A stretch of 64,000 bases of DNA from Flavobacteriales bacterium (GTDB lineage Bacteria; Bacteroidota; Bacteroidia; Flavobacteriales_D; Crocinitomicaceae). The notes under the pieces are model-generated. The model worked only from the letters and a program-made list of their open reading frames with translations, did no database searches and was not told the origin of the DNA. A program made the translations under genes and the position numbers. Positions 1 to 8,557 of this stretch are shown here, piece after piece. Location: NCBI GenBank assembly GCA_947463385.1, contig CANHSL010000004.1:1-64000 (forward strand). The letters are read 5' to 3'. Position 1 is the first letter of the stretch, and each line of letters begins with the position of its first letter.

Positions 1-44
1 CCCTGCAGATCAATTAAGGCTTCGTTGAATTCTATTGTTGACAT
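1..44 (-). CDS. Partial N-terminus, possibly an ECF-type sigma factor
   Basis: Reading leftwards from an ATG at 42-44, the frame stays open to the window edge and gives MSTIEFNEALIDLQ. The opening resembles the first residues of extracytoplasmic-function sigma factors of Flavobacteriales, where a short MSxxEFxxAL segment precedes region 2, but only 14 complete codons are present. It points away from the threonine dehydrogenase gene's end at 165, leaving an AT-rich gap of about 120 bases that may hold its promoter. The function is a guess; that it is the start of a leftward gene is more likely than not. Confidence 0.35.
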   Translation of the reverse strand, partial: MSTIEFNEALIDLQ

Positions 45-164
45 ATTGTTTAATTATTTCGATATAAAGTTAAACAAAAGTGTTTAACATTTGCTAAAAT
101 AAATTAAACAAAACGTAAAAAAGTGTTAATAAATCAGCTAATTATTTGTTAATCAAACTAATAG

Positions 165-1100
165 CTAATGAATATTTTCTAGCATTTCCCGTGTCATGCG
201 CTCCATATCAAAGCCTAATTTCCAATCCCAATCCTGTTGTGCATAGGAATCATCTATTGAATTTGGCCATGAATCGGCAATTGCTTGTCGAAAATCGGGT
301 TCGTAGGTAATTTCAAAGGCAGGAAGGTGCTTTTTGATGGAGGAAGCGATTTCCTCAGGGGTAAATGAAATCCCGCCTAGGTTATATGCCGAGCGAATTC
401 TTAAGCGATCCGCTGGCGCGTCCATTAATTGAATGGTTGCTCGAATCGCATCGTCCATAAACATCATGGGAAGTGCTGTATCTTTTGAAAGAAAACACGT
501 GAATTTCCCTGTTGCTTTCGCCTTGTAAAAAATATCCACGGCATAGTCTGTTGTGCCTCCTCCGGGAGGACTCTTATAGGATATAAGTCCAGGGTAACGT
601 ATGCTTCTTACGTCCACCCCAAATTTATTATAGTAGTATTCGCACCATCGTTCTCCAGCTTGTTTAGAGATGCCATACACCGTGCTTGGTTCCATCACAG
701 TATGTTGCGGTGTATTATCCGCGGGTGTTGTTGGCCCGAAAACAGCAATTGAACTTGGCCAAAAAATCTTTTTCACATGCCCTTCTTTGGCTAAGTCAAG
801 GATTGTGAATAATCCTTCCATATTCAATTTCCAAGCGAAATCAGGGTTCTTTTCTGCTGTTGCAGAAAGGAGCGCAGCCAATAGATATACAGTTTCGATT
901 TGGTTGTCGATGATGTAACTTCGCACGGCCTCGCGGTTTAGAATATCCAATTGGATATACGGACCATCTTGTATTAATTCAGGCGCATTATCCTTAATAT
1001 CTGCTGCGATAATTTGATCCTTGGTATATTGATTGCGCAACGCGAGGGTAAGTTCTGTGCCAATTTGTCCTCCAGCGCCTATGATTATAGTTTTTCCCAT
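165..1100 (-). CDS. Short-chain L-threonine 3-dehydrogenase (NAD-dependent epimerase fold)
   Basis: Probably oxidises L-threonine to 2-amino-3-oxobutyrate with NAD, the first step of threonine breakdown to glycine and acetyl-CoA in the cytoplasm. The 311-residue product starts with a Rossmann nucleotide loop GAGGQIG (residues 8-14) and has the extended short-chain dehydrogenase Tyr-x3-Lys motif YGISK near residue 142, following a PSSIAVFGP strand. Its length fits the short-chain threonine dehydrogenases known in Bacteroidota, distinct from the zinc-dependent E. coli Tdh. The ATG at 1100 is preferred over an in-frame start at 1118 because the glycine loop should lie close to the N-terminus. 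It stands alone, divergent from hmgA. A general UDP-sugar epimerase is the main alternative, but the sequence resembles threonine dehydrogenase more. Confidence 0.8.
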   Translation of the reverse strand: MGKTIIIGAGGQIGTELTLALRNQYTKDQIIAADIKDNAPELIQDGPYIQLDILNREAVRSYIIDNQIETVYLLAALLSATAEKNPDFAWKLNMEGLFTILDLAKEGHVKKIFWPSSIAVFGPTTPADNTPQHTVMEPSTVYGISKQAGERWCEYYYNKFGVDVRSIRYPGLISYKSPPGGGTTDYAVDIFYKAKATGKFTCFLSKDTALPMMFMDDAIRATIQLMDAPADRLRIRSAYNLGGISFTPEEIASSIKKHLPAFEITYEPDFRQAIADSWPNSIDDSYAQQDWDWKLGFDMERMTREMLENIH

Positions 1101-1164
1101 AAGCACAAATTTAACCAAGAAAATGCCTGAAAAAAATGGAATTTGGAAAAACTGACGAAAATCA

Positions 1165-1196
1165 TTTGTAACTTGGTCAACCTAGCGGTACATTTG
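1165..1196 (+). promoter_or_regulatory. Bacteroidota-type promoter of hmgA-hppD
   Basis: TTTG at 1165-1168 is followed after 20 bases by TACATTTG at 1189-1196, a full match to the Bacteroidota primary-sigma consensus (TTTG, then TAnnTTTG). Transcription would begin around 1203, leaving a leader of about 12 bases before the hmgA ATG. No regulator site is recognisable. Confidence 0.75.
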
Positions 1197-1215
1197 ATTT
1201 TTAAATTTCAAAAAA

Positions 1216-2373
1216 ATGCCTTTTTATCATAAACTTGGACAAATTCCTCCAAAACGTCATACGGTGTTTAGACAGCCAAATGGCAGTTTATATCACGAGC
1301 AACTCTTCGGGACAGTTGGTTTTGATGGGATGTCAACCTTAATGTATCATGTTCACCCGCCAACGGTGGTTAAAGAAATTAAAGGCCAAACGAATATTGC
1401 GCCTGAAGTTGCTTTGGAGAAGCATATGACCATGTTCTCATTGCAAGGATTTCAATTAACTCCTACGGCTGATTTTTTGGATAGCAGAACCCCCGTATTA
1501 GTAAACTCCGATTGTTATATCGAATTAGCCGCTCCTCAGCAATCCATGACGGATTATTTCTACAAGAATGCAGATGCGGATGAAGTATTGTTTGTTCACA
1601 AAGGCAGTGGCACCTTAAAGACACAACTTGGAAATATTGACTTTTCCTACGGCGACTACTTGGTGATTCCACGCGGAATGATTTATCAAATACATTTTAA
1701 TGATTCGAATAACCGCTTATTTACTGTCCAATCATTCAATCCCGTGTACACTCCGAAGCGTTATAGAAATTGGTTTGGACAATTACTAGAGCATTCTCCG
1801 TTTTGCGAGCGTGACATTCGTCCACCCCATGTGTTAGAAACGCACGATGAGGAAGGTGAGTTCCTAATTCGGATCAAGAAACAGGATGTATTATACGACT
1901 ACGTGTATGCACACCACCCGTTTAATGTGGTAGGTTGGGATGGATATAATTTTCCATATGCCTTCTCCATTCATGAATTCGAACCCATCACAGGAAGAGT
2001 ACATCAACCACCTCCAGTACATCAAACCTTTGAAACTACGGGGTTTGTGATGTGTTCTTTTGTGCCTAGGATGTACGATTATCATCCAGATTCAATTCCA
2101 GCGCCTTACAATCACAGTAACATTGATTCTGATGAGGTGTTGTACTATGTAGATGGAGATTTTATGAGTAGAAATAACATAGAGCAAGGCCAGATTACCT
2201 TGCATCCTGCGGGCATTCCGCACGGACCACATCCAGGAGCCTATGAGCGAAGCATTGGAAAAACAGAAACACAGGAATTAGCGGTAATGATAGATACCTT
2301 TAGGCCGTTAAAGGTGACTAAACAAGCCCTGGGATTAAAAGTTGATGGCTATGAAAAGTCATGGATTCACTAA
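1216..2373 (+). CDS. hmgA: Homogentisate 1,2-dioxygenase
   Basis: Opens the aromatic ring of homogentisate with O2 and Fe(II) to give maleylacetoacetate, in tyrosine and phenylalanine catabolism. The 385-residue protein starts MPFYHKLGQIPPKRH and keeps the family's two-part cupin architecture. A first barrel region holds HKGSGTLKTQLGNIDF and the strand YGDYLVIPRGM; a second holds the iron-site segment PPVHQTFE (His and Glu ligands) and, near the C-terminus, GIPHGPHPGAYE with the remaining histidines. It is shorter than the human enzyme (about 445), as is usual for the bacterial COG3508 form. It lies 18 bases upstream of hppD, which makes its substrate, so the two form an operon behind a strong promoter. 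Confidence 0.93.
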   Translation: MPFYHKLGQIPPKRHTVFRQPNGSLYHEQLFGTVGFDGMSTLMYHVHPPTVVKEIKGQTNIAPEVALEKHMTMFSLQGFQLTPTADFLDSRTPVLVNSDCYIELAAPQQSMTDYFYKNADADEVLFVHKGSGTLKTQLGNIDFSYGDYLVIPRGMIYQIHFNDSNNRLFTVQSFNPVYTPKRYRNWFGQLLEHSPFCERDIRPPHVLETHDEEGEFLIRIKKQDVLYDYVYAHHPFNVVGWDGYNFPYAFSIHEFEPITGRVHQPPPVHQTFETTGFVMCSFVPRMYDYHPDSIPAPYNHSNIDSDEVLYYVDGDFMSRNNIEQGQITLHPAGIPHGPHPGAYERSIGKTETQELAVMIDTFRPLKVTKQALGLKVDGYEKSWIH

Positions 2374-2391
2374 AAAATATTACTATTTAAC

Positions 2392-3555
2392 ATGGCAGCA
2401 GAAATAAAAAATTTAAAAGACATTGCAAACTATGAGTATGGCCTGAAAAAAATCTTTGAAGATGCAGAAGATTTCTTGCCTTTACTTGGAACAGATTATG
2501 TGGAAATGTATGTAGGGAATGCGAAGCAGTCAGCACTCTATTACAAAACGGCCTTTGGGTTTCAATCGGAAGCGTATGCGGGTTTAGAAACAGGAATGAA
2601 AGACCGGGTATCTTATGTGTTGCGTCAAGGAAAAATTCGTTTGGTGTTAACTACGCCGTTGAATGAAGGCGGAGAAATTAATGAGCACATTGTAAAACAT
2701 GGCGATGGGGTAAAAGTGGTCGCGTTGTGGGTTGAAGATGCTACCAAAGCGTTCGAAGAAACAATGAAACGTGGTGCTAAACCATACATGGAGCCAACAC
2801 GTGAAGAAGATGAGCATGGGTATGTGGTACGTTCCGGAATCCATACCTATGGAGAAACAGTACACGTATTTGTTGAACGAAAGGGGTATAATGGGTTGTT
2901 TTTACCGGGATATAGAACCTGGGAATCGCATTACAACCCAGCGCCGGTTGGCTTAAAATTTATTGATCACATGGTAGGTAATGTGGGTTGGAACGAGATG
3001 AATCAATGGGTTGAATTTTATGCCAAGGTGATGGGCTTCGCTCAAATTGTATCCTTCGACGATAAAGACATTTCTACGGATTATACAGCCCTAATGTCTA
3101 AGGTGATGAGTAATGGCAATGGAAGAATTAAATTCCCAATTAATGAACCGGCCGAAGGAAAAAAGAAATCTCAGATCGAAGAGTATATTGACTTTTATAA
3201 AGGACCAGGAGTGCAGCACATTGCTGTGGCAACCGATGACATTGTTACCACGGTATCTGCCATGCGCGACCGAGGAGTAGAGTTCTTATATGTTCCTGAA
3301 ACATACTACGACGATTTATTAGAGCGCGTAGGTTCTATCGATGAAGATGTAGAAATCTTGAAAAAACATGGAATTTTAATTGACCGTGACGATGAAGGGT
3401 ATTTGTTGCAATTATTCACGAAGCCGGTAGTGGATCGTCCAACATTGTTTTTCGAGATCATTCAGCGTAAAGGAGCACAATCTTTTGGTAAAGGTAATTT
3501 CAAAGCCTTGTTCGAAGCGATTGAGCGAGAACAAGAAAATCGAGGCACCTTATAA
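2392..3555 (+). CDS. hppD: 4-hydroxyphenylpyruvate dioxygenase
   Basis: Converts 4-hydroxyphenylpyruvate to homogentisate with O2 and Fe(II), feeding hmgA upstream. The 387-residue protein has two vicinal-oxygen-chelate domains: an N-terminal one beginning DYVEMYVGNAKQSALYY, and a catalytic C-terminal one. The three expected iron ligands are visible: His in FIDHMVGNV, His in GVQHIAVATDD and Glu in TLFFEIIQRKG. The C-terminal helix (SFGKGNFKALFEAIEREQ) that gates the active site in this family is intact. The ATG at 2392 follows the hmgA stop after 18 bases. The pair ends in a palindromic terminator at 3572-3599. Fumarylacetoacetase and maleylacetoacetate isomerase are not in the window. Confidence 0.95.
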   Translation: MAAEIKNLKDIANYEYGLKKIFEDAEDFLPLLGTDYVEMYVGNAKQSALYYKTAFGFQSEAYAGLETGMKDRVSYVLRQGKIRLVLTTPLNEGGEINEHIVKHGDGVKVVALWVEDATKAFEETMKRGAKPYMEPTREEDEHGYVVRSGIHTYGETVHVFVERKGYNGLFLPGYRTWESHYNPAPVGLKFIDHMVGNVGWNEMNQWVEFYAKVMGFAQIVSFDDKDISTDYTALMSKVMSNGNGRIKFPINEPAEGKKKSQIEEYIDFYKGPGVQHIAVATDDIVTTVSAMRDRGVEFLYVPETYYDDLLERVGSIDEDVEILKKHGILIDRDDEGYLLQLFTKPVVDRPTLFFEIIQRKGAQSFGKGNFKALFEAIEREQENRGTL

Positions 3556-3571
3556 GTATGGCATAGAAAAC

Positions 3572-3599
3572 AAAAAAGGGAGGCTAGCCTCCCTTTTTT
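3572..3599. terminator. Bidirectional terminator between hppD and frr
   Basis: A perfect 28-base palindrome: GGGAGGC (3578-3584), a TA centre, GCCTCCC (3587-3593), flanked by six A and six T. Either orientation gives a GC stem followed by a U-run, so it can end both hppD (plus) and pyrH-frr (minus), which converge on it. Confidence 0.9.
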
Positions 3600-3618
3600 G
3601 TTATAATTATCTTTTGAC

Positions 3619-4182
3619 TTATACGGTCATGATGTCTTTTTCTTTGATTTCAAGAACGTCATCAATACGCTTGATGAATCCATTCGTGATTTGTTGCACT
3701 TCTTCTTCAGCACCTTTAGCCAAATCTTCCGATAAGCCTTCATTTTTCATGTCTTTAATCATGTCCATGGCATCTTTTCGTTGGCTTCGTATCCCAACTT
3801 TCGCGTGTTCGCATTCCGCCTTGGCACGCTTCACCAAATCACGCCGCCGCTCCTCAGTCAACGGTGGAACGGAAATTATCAATTGCTCTCCGTTACTTTG
3901 CGGATTTAATCCAAGGTTTGCATTAAGAATCCCTTTTGCAATATCATTTAACAAGGGTTTTTCCCACGGCTGCACGACAATAGTTCGCGCATCAATCGTA
4001 TTGACATTGGCGACTTGTTGCAGGGGTGTCATGGAGCCATAATATTCCACCATTACGCCGTTGAGCATTCCTGGACTGGCCTTTCCAGCTCTTACTTTGC
4101 TTAATTCTGTATCTAAATGAACGAGGGTCTTTTCACTGGAAGACTTGAACTCGTCAAAGATCATATCTAATTCTTCTGTCAT
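3619..4182 (-). CDS. frr: Ribosome recycling factor
   Basis: Splits post-termination ribosomes together with EF-G. The 187-residue length is standard. The N-terminus carries the signature around HLDTELSKVRAGKASPGML, followed by the segment VMVEYYGSMTPLQQVANVN and the C-terminal helical arm RRRDLVKRAKAECEHAK, so both the three-helix bundle and the beta domain are complete. It starts 4 bases after the pyrH stop, the classical pyrH-frr arrangement, and transcription runs leftwards into the shared terminator at 3572-3599. Confidence 0.97.
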   Translation of the reverse strand: MTEELDMIFDEFKSSSEKTLVHLDTELSKVRAGKASPGMLNGVMVEYYGSMTPLQQVANVNTIDARTIVVQPWEKPLLNDIAKGILNANLGLNPQSNGEQLIISVPPLTEERRRDLVKRAKAECEHAKVGIRSQRKDAMDMIKDMKNEGLSEDLAKGAEEEVQQITNGFIKRIDDVLEIKEKDIMTV

Positions 4183-4186
4183 CGGA

Positions 4187-4894
4187 TTAATTATGTACGA
4201 GGGTTCCTACTTTTTTCCCCTTTAATAAATCTTTGAGATTGCCTGGGGTATCCATATCAAACACTATAATGGGCAAGTTATTTTCTTTACACAAGGTAAA
4301 TGCAGTCAAATCCATCACATTTAATCCTTGTTGGTAAACTTCATCAAACGTGATTTGCTCATATTTTATGGCACTGCTATCTTTGAACGGATCGGCCGTA
4401 TAAATACCATCTACTCGCGTGCCTTTTAAAATAACATCGGCATTAATTTCTATAGCTCGTAAGCTAGCAGCTGAATCTGTAGTGAAGAATGGGTTTCCAG
4501 TTCCGGCACCAAAGATTACAATTCTTCCTTTTTCCAAATGACGAACAGCTCTTCTTCGAATAAACGGTTCAGCAATGGCCTTCATCTCAATTGCAGAAAG
4601 TAAACGGGTTTGTAAACCAGAAGTTTCAAGCGCAGATTGAAGGGCCATGGAATTTATCATAGTAGCTAACATTCCCATATAGTCTCCATGCGTACGGTCC
4701 ATGCCTCCTTCTTCGGCTTGAACCCCTCTGAAGATGTTACCTCCTCCAATTACAATGGCAATTTCAATTCCCATCTCATGGATTTCTTTAATTTCAGCGG
4801 CGTAGTTCGCAAGGCGTTGATTATCAATTCCAAATTGTTTAGAACCCATCAAGGATTCACCACTTAGTTTTAAAAGGATGCGTTTGTACTTCAT
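4187..4894 (-). CDS. pyrH: Uridylate kinase (UMP kinase)
   Basis: Phosphorylates UMP to UDP with ATP in pyrimidine nucleotide synthesis; bacterial UMP kinases are hexameric amino-acid-kinase-fold enzymes. The 235-residue sequence shows the N-terminal [14 protein letters not shown] phosphate-binding segment, GGGNIFRG, the [14 protein letters not shown] helix and the C-terminal [15 protein letters not shown]. It follows the tsf terminator on the same strand by about 45 bases and directly precedes frr, so it may have its own start of transcription or depend on read-through from rpsB-tsf. Confidence 0.97.
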   Translation of the reverse strand: MKYKRILLKLSGESLMGSKQFGIDNQRLANYAAEIKEIHEMGIEIAIVIGGGNIFRGVQAEEGGMDRTHGDYMGMLATMINSMALQSALETSGLQTRLLSAIEMKAIAEPFIRRRAVRHLEKGRIVIFGAGTGNPFFTTDSAASLRAIEINADVILKGTRVDGIYTADPFKDSSAIKYEQITFDEVYQQGLNVMDLTAFTLCKENNLPIIVFDMDTPGNLKDLLKGKKVGTLVHN

Positions 4895-4939
4895 GATTTG
4901 CGCTCAAATATAATAAAATGAATCTTGTGTGATAAAAAA

Positions 4940-4963
4940 AAAGCCTCACAATTGTGAGGCTTT
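4940..4963 (-). terminator. Terminator downstream of tsf
   Basis: A perfect 24-base inverted repeat, AAAGCCTCACAA meeting TTGTGAGGCTTT, sits 6 bases past the tsf stop. Read on the minus strand it is followed by a long U-run (the plus strand shows A at 4934-4942). It probably ends the ribosomal operon before pyrH, perhaps partly. Confidence 0.85.
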
Positions 4964-4969
4964 ATAGTA

Positions 4970-5800
4970 TTAACTTAAGGAAAATCTTCGGAAATCGGTG
5001 ACTGTAAGTCCTTTCTCCGTAGTATTTAAAAACTGGTCTACAGTAAGTTTATTGTCGCGAACGAATTGTTGGCTTAATAAGGTGTTTTCTTGGAAGAACT
5101 TATTCAAACGCCCCATGGCAATTTTTTCTGCCATATCTGCTGGTTTACCTTCTTGGATAGCAAGTTCCTTACCAACTTCGATTTCACGCTCAATCGTTCT
5201 AGCATCAACGCCATCCTTATTAATTGCGATTGGATTCATTGCAGCTACTTGCATAGCCACTTGACGACCTGCTTCTGCGGCATCTTCAGATGAATTATTC
5301 AAAACAACCATCGTTGCTAATTGGTTTCCTGGGTGATTGTATGCTACTACACGTTCACCGCGTAACAAGGCATAACTTGAAAGATCAAGTTTTTCACCAA
5401 TTACACCAATTTGCTCAGTGATTTTGTCTTCAACACTCAATTTACCATCATACGATAATGATTTCAGTGCGTCTGCGCTTTCAGGTAAGTTTGCGATTGC
5501 TAAATCAACCAAGGATTGAACTAATGATACATATCCTTCGTTTTTCGCAACGAAATCTGTTTCACAATTCAAGGCTAAAATAACTCCTGCTTTTCCATCT
5601 GCAGTAGATTGTGCAAGGATAATCCCTTCTTTAGCATCATTATCACCACGTTTTGCAGCAATTTTTTGTCCTTTTTTGCGAAGGATATCAATGGCTGTTT
5701 CAAAATCCCCGTTAGCTTCTACTAGGGCATTTTTACAATCCATCATACCTGCACCGGTTTGCTGTCTTAGTTTGTTTACGTCTGCTGCTGTAATTGCCAT
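4970..5800 (-). CDS. tsf: Translation elongation factor Ts
   Basis: Nucleotide-exchange factor for EF-Tu. The 276-residue protein has the N-terminal UBA-like domain with KLRQQTGAGMMDCKNAL, then the TDFVAKNEGY motif that contacts EF-Tu, and the C-terminal dimerisation region ending LTVTDFRRFSLS. Length and order are standard. It follows rpsB after 27 bases, the near-universal rpsB-tsf pair, and ends at its own terminator. Confidence 0.97.
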   Translation of the reverse strand: MAITAADVNKLRQQTGAGMMDCKNALVEANGDFETAIDILRKKGQKIAAKRGDNDAKEGIILAQSTADGKAGVILALNCETDFVAKNEGYVSLVQSLVDLAIANLPESADALKSLSYDGKLSVEDKITEQIGVIGEKLDLSSYALLRGERVVAYNHPGNQLATMVVLNNSSEDAAEAGRQVAMQVAAMNPIAINKDGVDARTIEREIEVGKELAIQEGKPADMAEKIAMGRLNKFFQENTLLSQQFVRDNKLTVDQFLNTTEKGLTVTDFRRFSLS

Positions 5801-5827
5801 GACTTATAAAATATAAAGATTAAATAA

Positions 5828-6766
5828 TTACGCTTCTTCTGTTGATGATTCTTCGGTAGGCGCTTCATCAGTTGAGGTTTCTTCAACCGCTGGCGTTTCT
5901 TCAACCACTGGAGTTTCTTCAACTGCTGGAGTTTCCTCAACTGCTGGAGTTTCCTCAACTGCTGGAGTTTCTTCAACTACTTCTGCAACAGGTGTTTTTA
6001 CAGCTGATTTCTTTTCAGCTACTGGAGCCTCTACAACCACTTCTTCAGAACCTTCATCACTTGAATCACCTTTCATGTTCTTGCGATCTTCAAGTCCTTG
6101 TTGAATTGCGTTACAGATTTCATCCAAAATTAACGCGATAGACTTAGTTGCATCGTCGTTAGCAGGGATTGGGAAATCAACCAATTTCGGATTTGAGTTT
6201 GTATCTACAATTGCAAACGTTGGGATATTCAAACGCTTAGCTTCAGCTAAAGCGATGTGCTCTTTTAAAATATCTACGATAAAAATAGCCGCAGGTTGAC
6301 GTGTCATGTCTGCGATAGAACCAAAGGTTTTTTCTAATTTCTCACGTTGACGAGACTTGAATAATTTCTCACGCTTGTTGAGTGTATCCCATGTACCATC
6401 CGATTTCATTTTGTCAATCATTGACATTTTACGGATAGATTTTCTGGTTGTTTGAAAGTTGGTAAGCATACCACCTGACCAACGCTCAGTAACGAAAGGC
6501 ATATTTACTTTAGCTACGCGTTGCGCAACGATTTCTTTCGCTTGTTTTTTTGTGGCTACAAATAAAACTTTTTTACCAGACTTCGCGATTTGTTTCATCG
6601 CAGCAGAGGCTTGTTCTAAATGAACAATAGTTTTATTTAAATCGATAATATGGATTCCCTTTTTCTCTTCGAAAATGTAGGGAGCCATTGCTGGATTCCA
6701 TTTTCTTTTAAGGTGACCAAAGTGTACTCCTGCTTCGAGAAGTCTTTCAAATGTTAATTTTGACAT
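5828..6766 (-). CDS. rpsB: 30S ribosomal protein S2 with a repetitive acidic tail
   Basis: Small-subunit protein S2. The core of about 225 residues begins LTFERLLEAGVHFGHLKRKW and contains FVATKKQAKEIV, RWSGGMLTNFQT and the IPTFAIVDTNSNP and PIPANDDA segments typical of S2. Beyond the core there is an extra tail of roughly 85 residues rich in Glu, Val, Thr and Pro, with the six-residue unit EETPAV repeated about five times. S2 proteins are usually 220-260 residues, so this tail is an accretion; it is likely disordered and exposed on the ribosome surface. The gene lies between rpsI and tsf on the same strand. Confidence 0.95.
   Translation of the reverse strand: MSKLTFERLLEAGVHFGHLKRKWNPAMAPYIFEEKKGIHIIDLNKTIVHLEQASAAMKQIAKSGKKVLFVATKKQAKEIVAQRVAKVNMPFVTERWSGGMLTNFQTTRKSIRKMSMIDKMKSDGTWDTLNKREKLFKSRQREKLEKTFGSIADMTRQPAAIFIVDILKEHIALAEAKRLNIPTFAIVDTNSNPKLVDFPIPANDDATKSIALILDEICNAIQQGLEDRKNMKGDSSDEGSEEVVVEAPVAEKKSAVKTPVAEVVEETPAVEETPAVEETPAVEETPVVEETPAVEETSTDEAPTEESSTEEA
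5874..5983 (-). repeat. 18-base tandem repeat in the S2 tail
   Basis: The plus strand shows an 18-base unit close to agtttcctcaactgctgg in consecutive copies (for example from 5894, 5912, 5930, 5948 and 5966), with a diverged copy at each end. The unit is in frame and encodes EETPAV. Copies at 5930 and 5948 are identical, which suggests recent slippage. Confidence 0.85.
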
Positions 6767-6855
6767 ATATAATTGTTTACGTTCCTATATTTAAGCAATC
6801 GTTGAGGGATAAAATGGTACTCAACAATTTGGATACTAAACCTCCGATTCTTCGA

Positions 6856-7242
6856 TTAACGTTTCGAGAACTGGAATTTCTTTCTTGCTTTCGGTTGACC
6901 TGGTTTTTTACGTTCAACCATTCTTGGATCACGCGTCATTAAACCTTCAGCGCGCAGGGCTGGTTTAAAATCTTCAGATATTTCAACCAATGCTCTTGAA
7001 ATGCCCAAACGTACTGCTTCCGCTTGTCCGTTGATTCCGCCGCCATTCACGGTAACCTTAACGTTGTATTGACCAACAGTGTCCGTTAATTCAAAGGGCT
7101 GATTAATTTTGGTTAGCAATAAATTTGTAGGGAAAAATTCAGAAACTGGACGATTGTTAATCGTTACTTCTCCTTTACCTTTTGAAAGATAAACACGCGC
7201 TACGGCTGTTTTTCTTCTTCCTAAAGCATTTGTAATATCCAT
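6856..7242 (-). CDS. rpsI: 30S ribosomal protein S9
   Basis: Small-subunit protein S9, whose C-terminal tail reaches the P-site tRNA. The 128-residue product begins with NALGRRKTAVARVYL and ends with the conserved basic tail KARKKFQFSKR. The central TVNGGGINGQAEAVRLGISRAL segment of S9 is intact over its length. It starts 3 bases after the rplM stop, the conserved rplM-rpsI pair, and is followed by rpsB after about 90 bases. Confidence 0.97.
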   Translation of the reverse strand: MDITNALGRRKTAVARVYLSKGKGEVTINNRPVSEFFPTNLLLTKINQPFELTDTVGQYNVKVTVNGGGINGQAEAVRLGISRALVEISEDFKPALRAEGLMTRDPRMVERKKPGQPKARKKFQFSKR

Positions 7243-7245
7243 GAG

Positions 7246-7701
7246 TTATAATAAATTGTCTAAGTTCAACACTTCAGGTTGTTGCGCATCATGCTTGTGC
7301 GCTGATCCCTTGTATACTTTCAAGTTGGTATAAATTTGACGTCCCAACGTATTTTTTGGCAACATCCCTTTGATTGCTTTTTCAATTAAACGTTCAGGAT
7401 GCTTCTTCAACATAACTTCTGCCGAAGTGAAACGTTGACCACCTGGGTAACCAGAGAATCTTACGTATTCTTTATCTTCTAATTTAGTACCTGAAAAGGC
7501 TACCTTCTCTGCATTGATAATAATCACATTGTCCCCGCAATCTGCATGAGGCGTGTAACATGTTTTGTATTTACCACGCAGCACCTTTGCAACCACACTG
7601 GCCAAACGACCAACATGCTGTCCTGATGCGTCCACAATAAACCACTTTTTCGCTGCAGTAGCAGTGTTTCCTGAAATTGTTCTGTAACTTAACGTATCCA
7701 C
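7246..7701 (-). CDS. rplM: 50S ribosomal protein L13
   Basis: Large-subunit protein L13, an early assembly protein. The 151-residue sequence includes [33 protein letters not shown], the YRFSGYPGG-like segment [11 protein letters not shown] and [20 protein letters not shown]. The start appears to be GTG at 7701, since the family's N-terminal strand (TLSYRTISG) begins directly after it and no in-frame ATG lies nearby. First gene of the rplM-rpsI-rpsB-tsf block, with a consensus promoter upstream at 7744-7774. Confidence 0.96.
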   Translation of the reverse strand: MDTLSYRTISGNTATAAKKWFIVDASGQHVGRLASVVAKVLRGKYKTCYTPHADCGDNVIIINAEKVAFSGTKLEDKEYVRFSGYPGGQRFTSAEVMLKKHPERLIEKAIKGMLPKNTLGRQIYTNLKVYKGSAHKHDAQQPEVLNLDNLL

Positions 7702-7743
7702 AATCTTAATAATTTAATTGTAAAACCCTATTTTAAGGGGGTG

Positions 7744-7774
7744 CAAAGATAGAAGGAATGTTTTAATAATCCAA
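7744..7774 (-). promoter_or_regulatory. Promoter of the rplM-rpsI-rpsB-tsf block
   Basis: On the minus strand TTG (7774-7772) is followed after 20 bases by TATCTTTG (7751-7744), the Bacteroidota -33/-7 pattern. The predicted start is near 7738, giving a leader of about 35 bases before the rplM GTG. Confidence 0.7.
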
Positions 7775-7797
7775 CCCGTGCGGTAAAAAAAGTGTAA

Positions 7798-8556
7798 TTA
7801 TTTTGATTTAAACGCACTGATAGCATTTCTCGTAAATTCACTGAGCACCAATCTACCACTAATTCCTGCGCGTTCTTCTAGTAAATCTTCCCAATGCGAT
7901 GTGCCTTGCCAAAAGATTTTTTTCAGGTCTTTCATGGCTTCTGGGTTTGAATTAGAAAGACGCACTGCAAGCGTTTCAACTGCTTCATCCATGGCTTCAA
8001 TGCTGTCAAATACTTCGGTATAAAGTCCTTTCGCTTTCGCCCATTCTGCACTCCGCCATTCTGTAGCATTGATGGCTAATTCACTCATCGCCGACAATCC
8101 AATTTTTCGTTCAACAGCCGGTCCGACAACAAAAGGGCCTATCCCTACAGCTAATTCTGAAAGTTTTACTTCGGCTCGTTGCGTTGCAAAACAATAGTCA
8201 ACAGCTGAAGCTATTCCTACACCACCGCCAACCGCTTTCCCTTGCACACGGCCAATGATCAATTGATCTACTGTCCTACATGCATTGATGACTTGAGCAA
8301 ATCCGGAAAAGAAAACCTTCCCTGTTTCTAAATCGTCAATCGCAACCAATTCGTCAAAACTTGCTCCAGCACAAAAAGTTTTTTCACCGATGGATTTCAA
8401 AATGATAACACGAACTTCCTTAGATGAACCTATTGAACGGATTTCATTCGCTAAAGCTCTTAATATTTCACCCGGTAATGAATTGCTTTGTGGGTGCCCA
8501 AAAGTAATGGTGGCTATTCCGTTTGCAATGCTACTGCTTACTGAACCGTTTTCCAT
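7798..8556 (-). CDS. Enoyl-CoA hydratase/isomerase family protein
   Basis: A crotonase-fold enzyme of 252 residues, probably adding water to or isomerising an enoyl-CoA. The oxyanion-hole segments are seen as FCAGASFDEL and the later GKAVGGGVGIASAVDYCFA. The catalytic region VKLSELAVGIGPFVVG differs from a classical two-Glu hydratase in some positions, so the exact reaction is uncertain; methylglutaconyl-CoA hydratase-like enzymes of leucine breakdown are one option. It begins 1 base after the stop of the coiled-coil protein upstream and is the last gene of the pssA-purS-aldehyde dehydrogenase run. Confidence 0.8.
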   Translation of the reverse strand: MENGSVSSSIANGIATITFGHPQSNSLPGEILRALANEIRSIGSSKEVRVIILKSIGEKTFCAGASFDELVAIDDLETGKVFFSGFAQVINACRTVDQLIIGRVQGKAVGGGVGIASAVDYCFATQRAEVKLSELAVGIGPFVVGPAVERKIGLSAMSELAINATEWRSAEWAKAKGLYTEVFDSIEAMDEAVETLAVRLSNSNPEAMKDLKKIFWQGTSHWEDLLEERAGISGRLVLSEFTRNAISAFKSK

Positions 8557-8557
8557 A

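Noticed and set aside
3485-4042. 185-residue open frame across the hppD end and antisense to frr
   Set aside because: It runs through a strong palindromic terminator and mirrors a conserved gene.
5776-5976. 66-residue Lys/Leu/Gln-rich open frame overlapping tsf and rpsB
   Set aside because: It is an alternative-frame reading of the 18-base repeats of rpsB.
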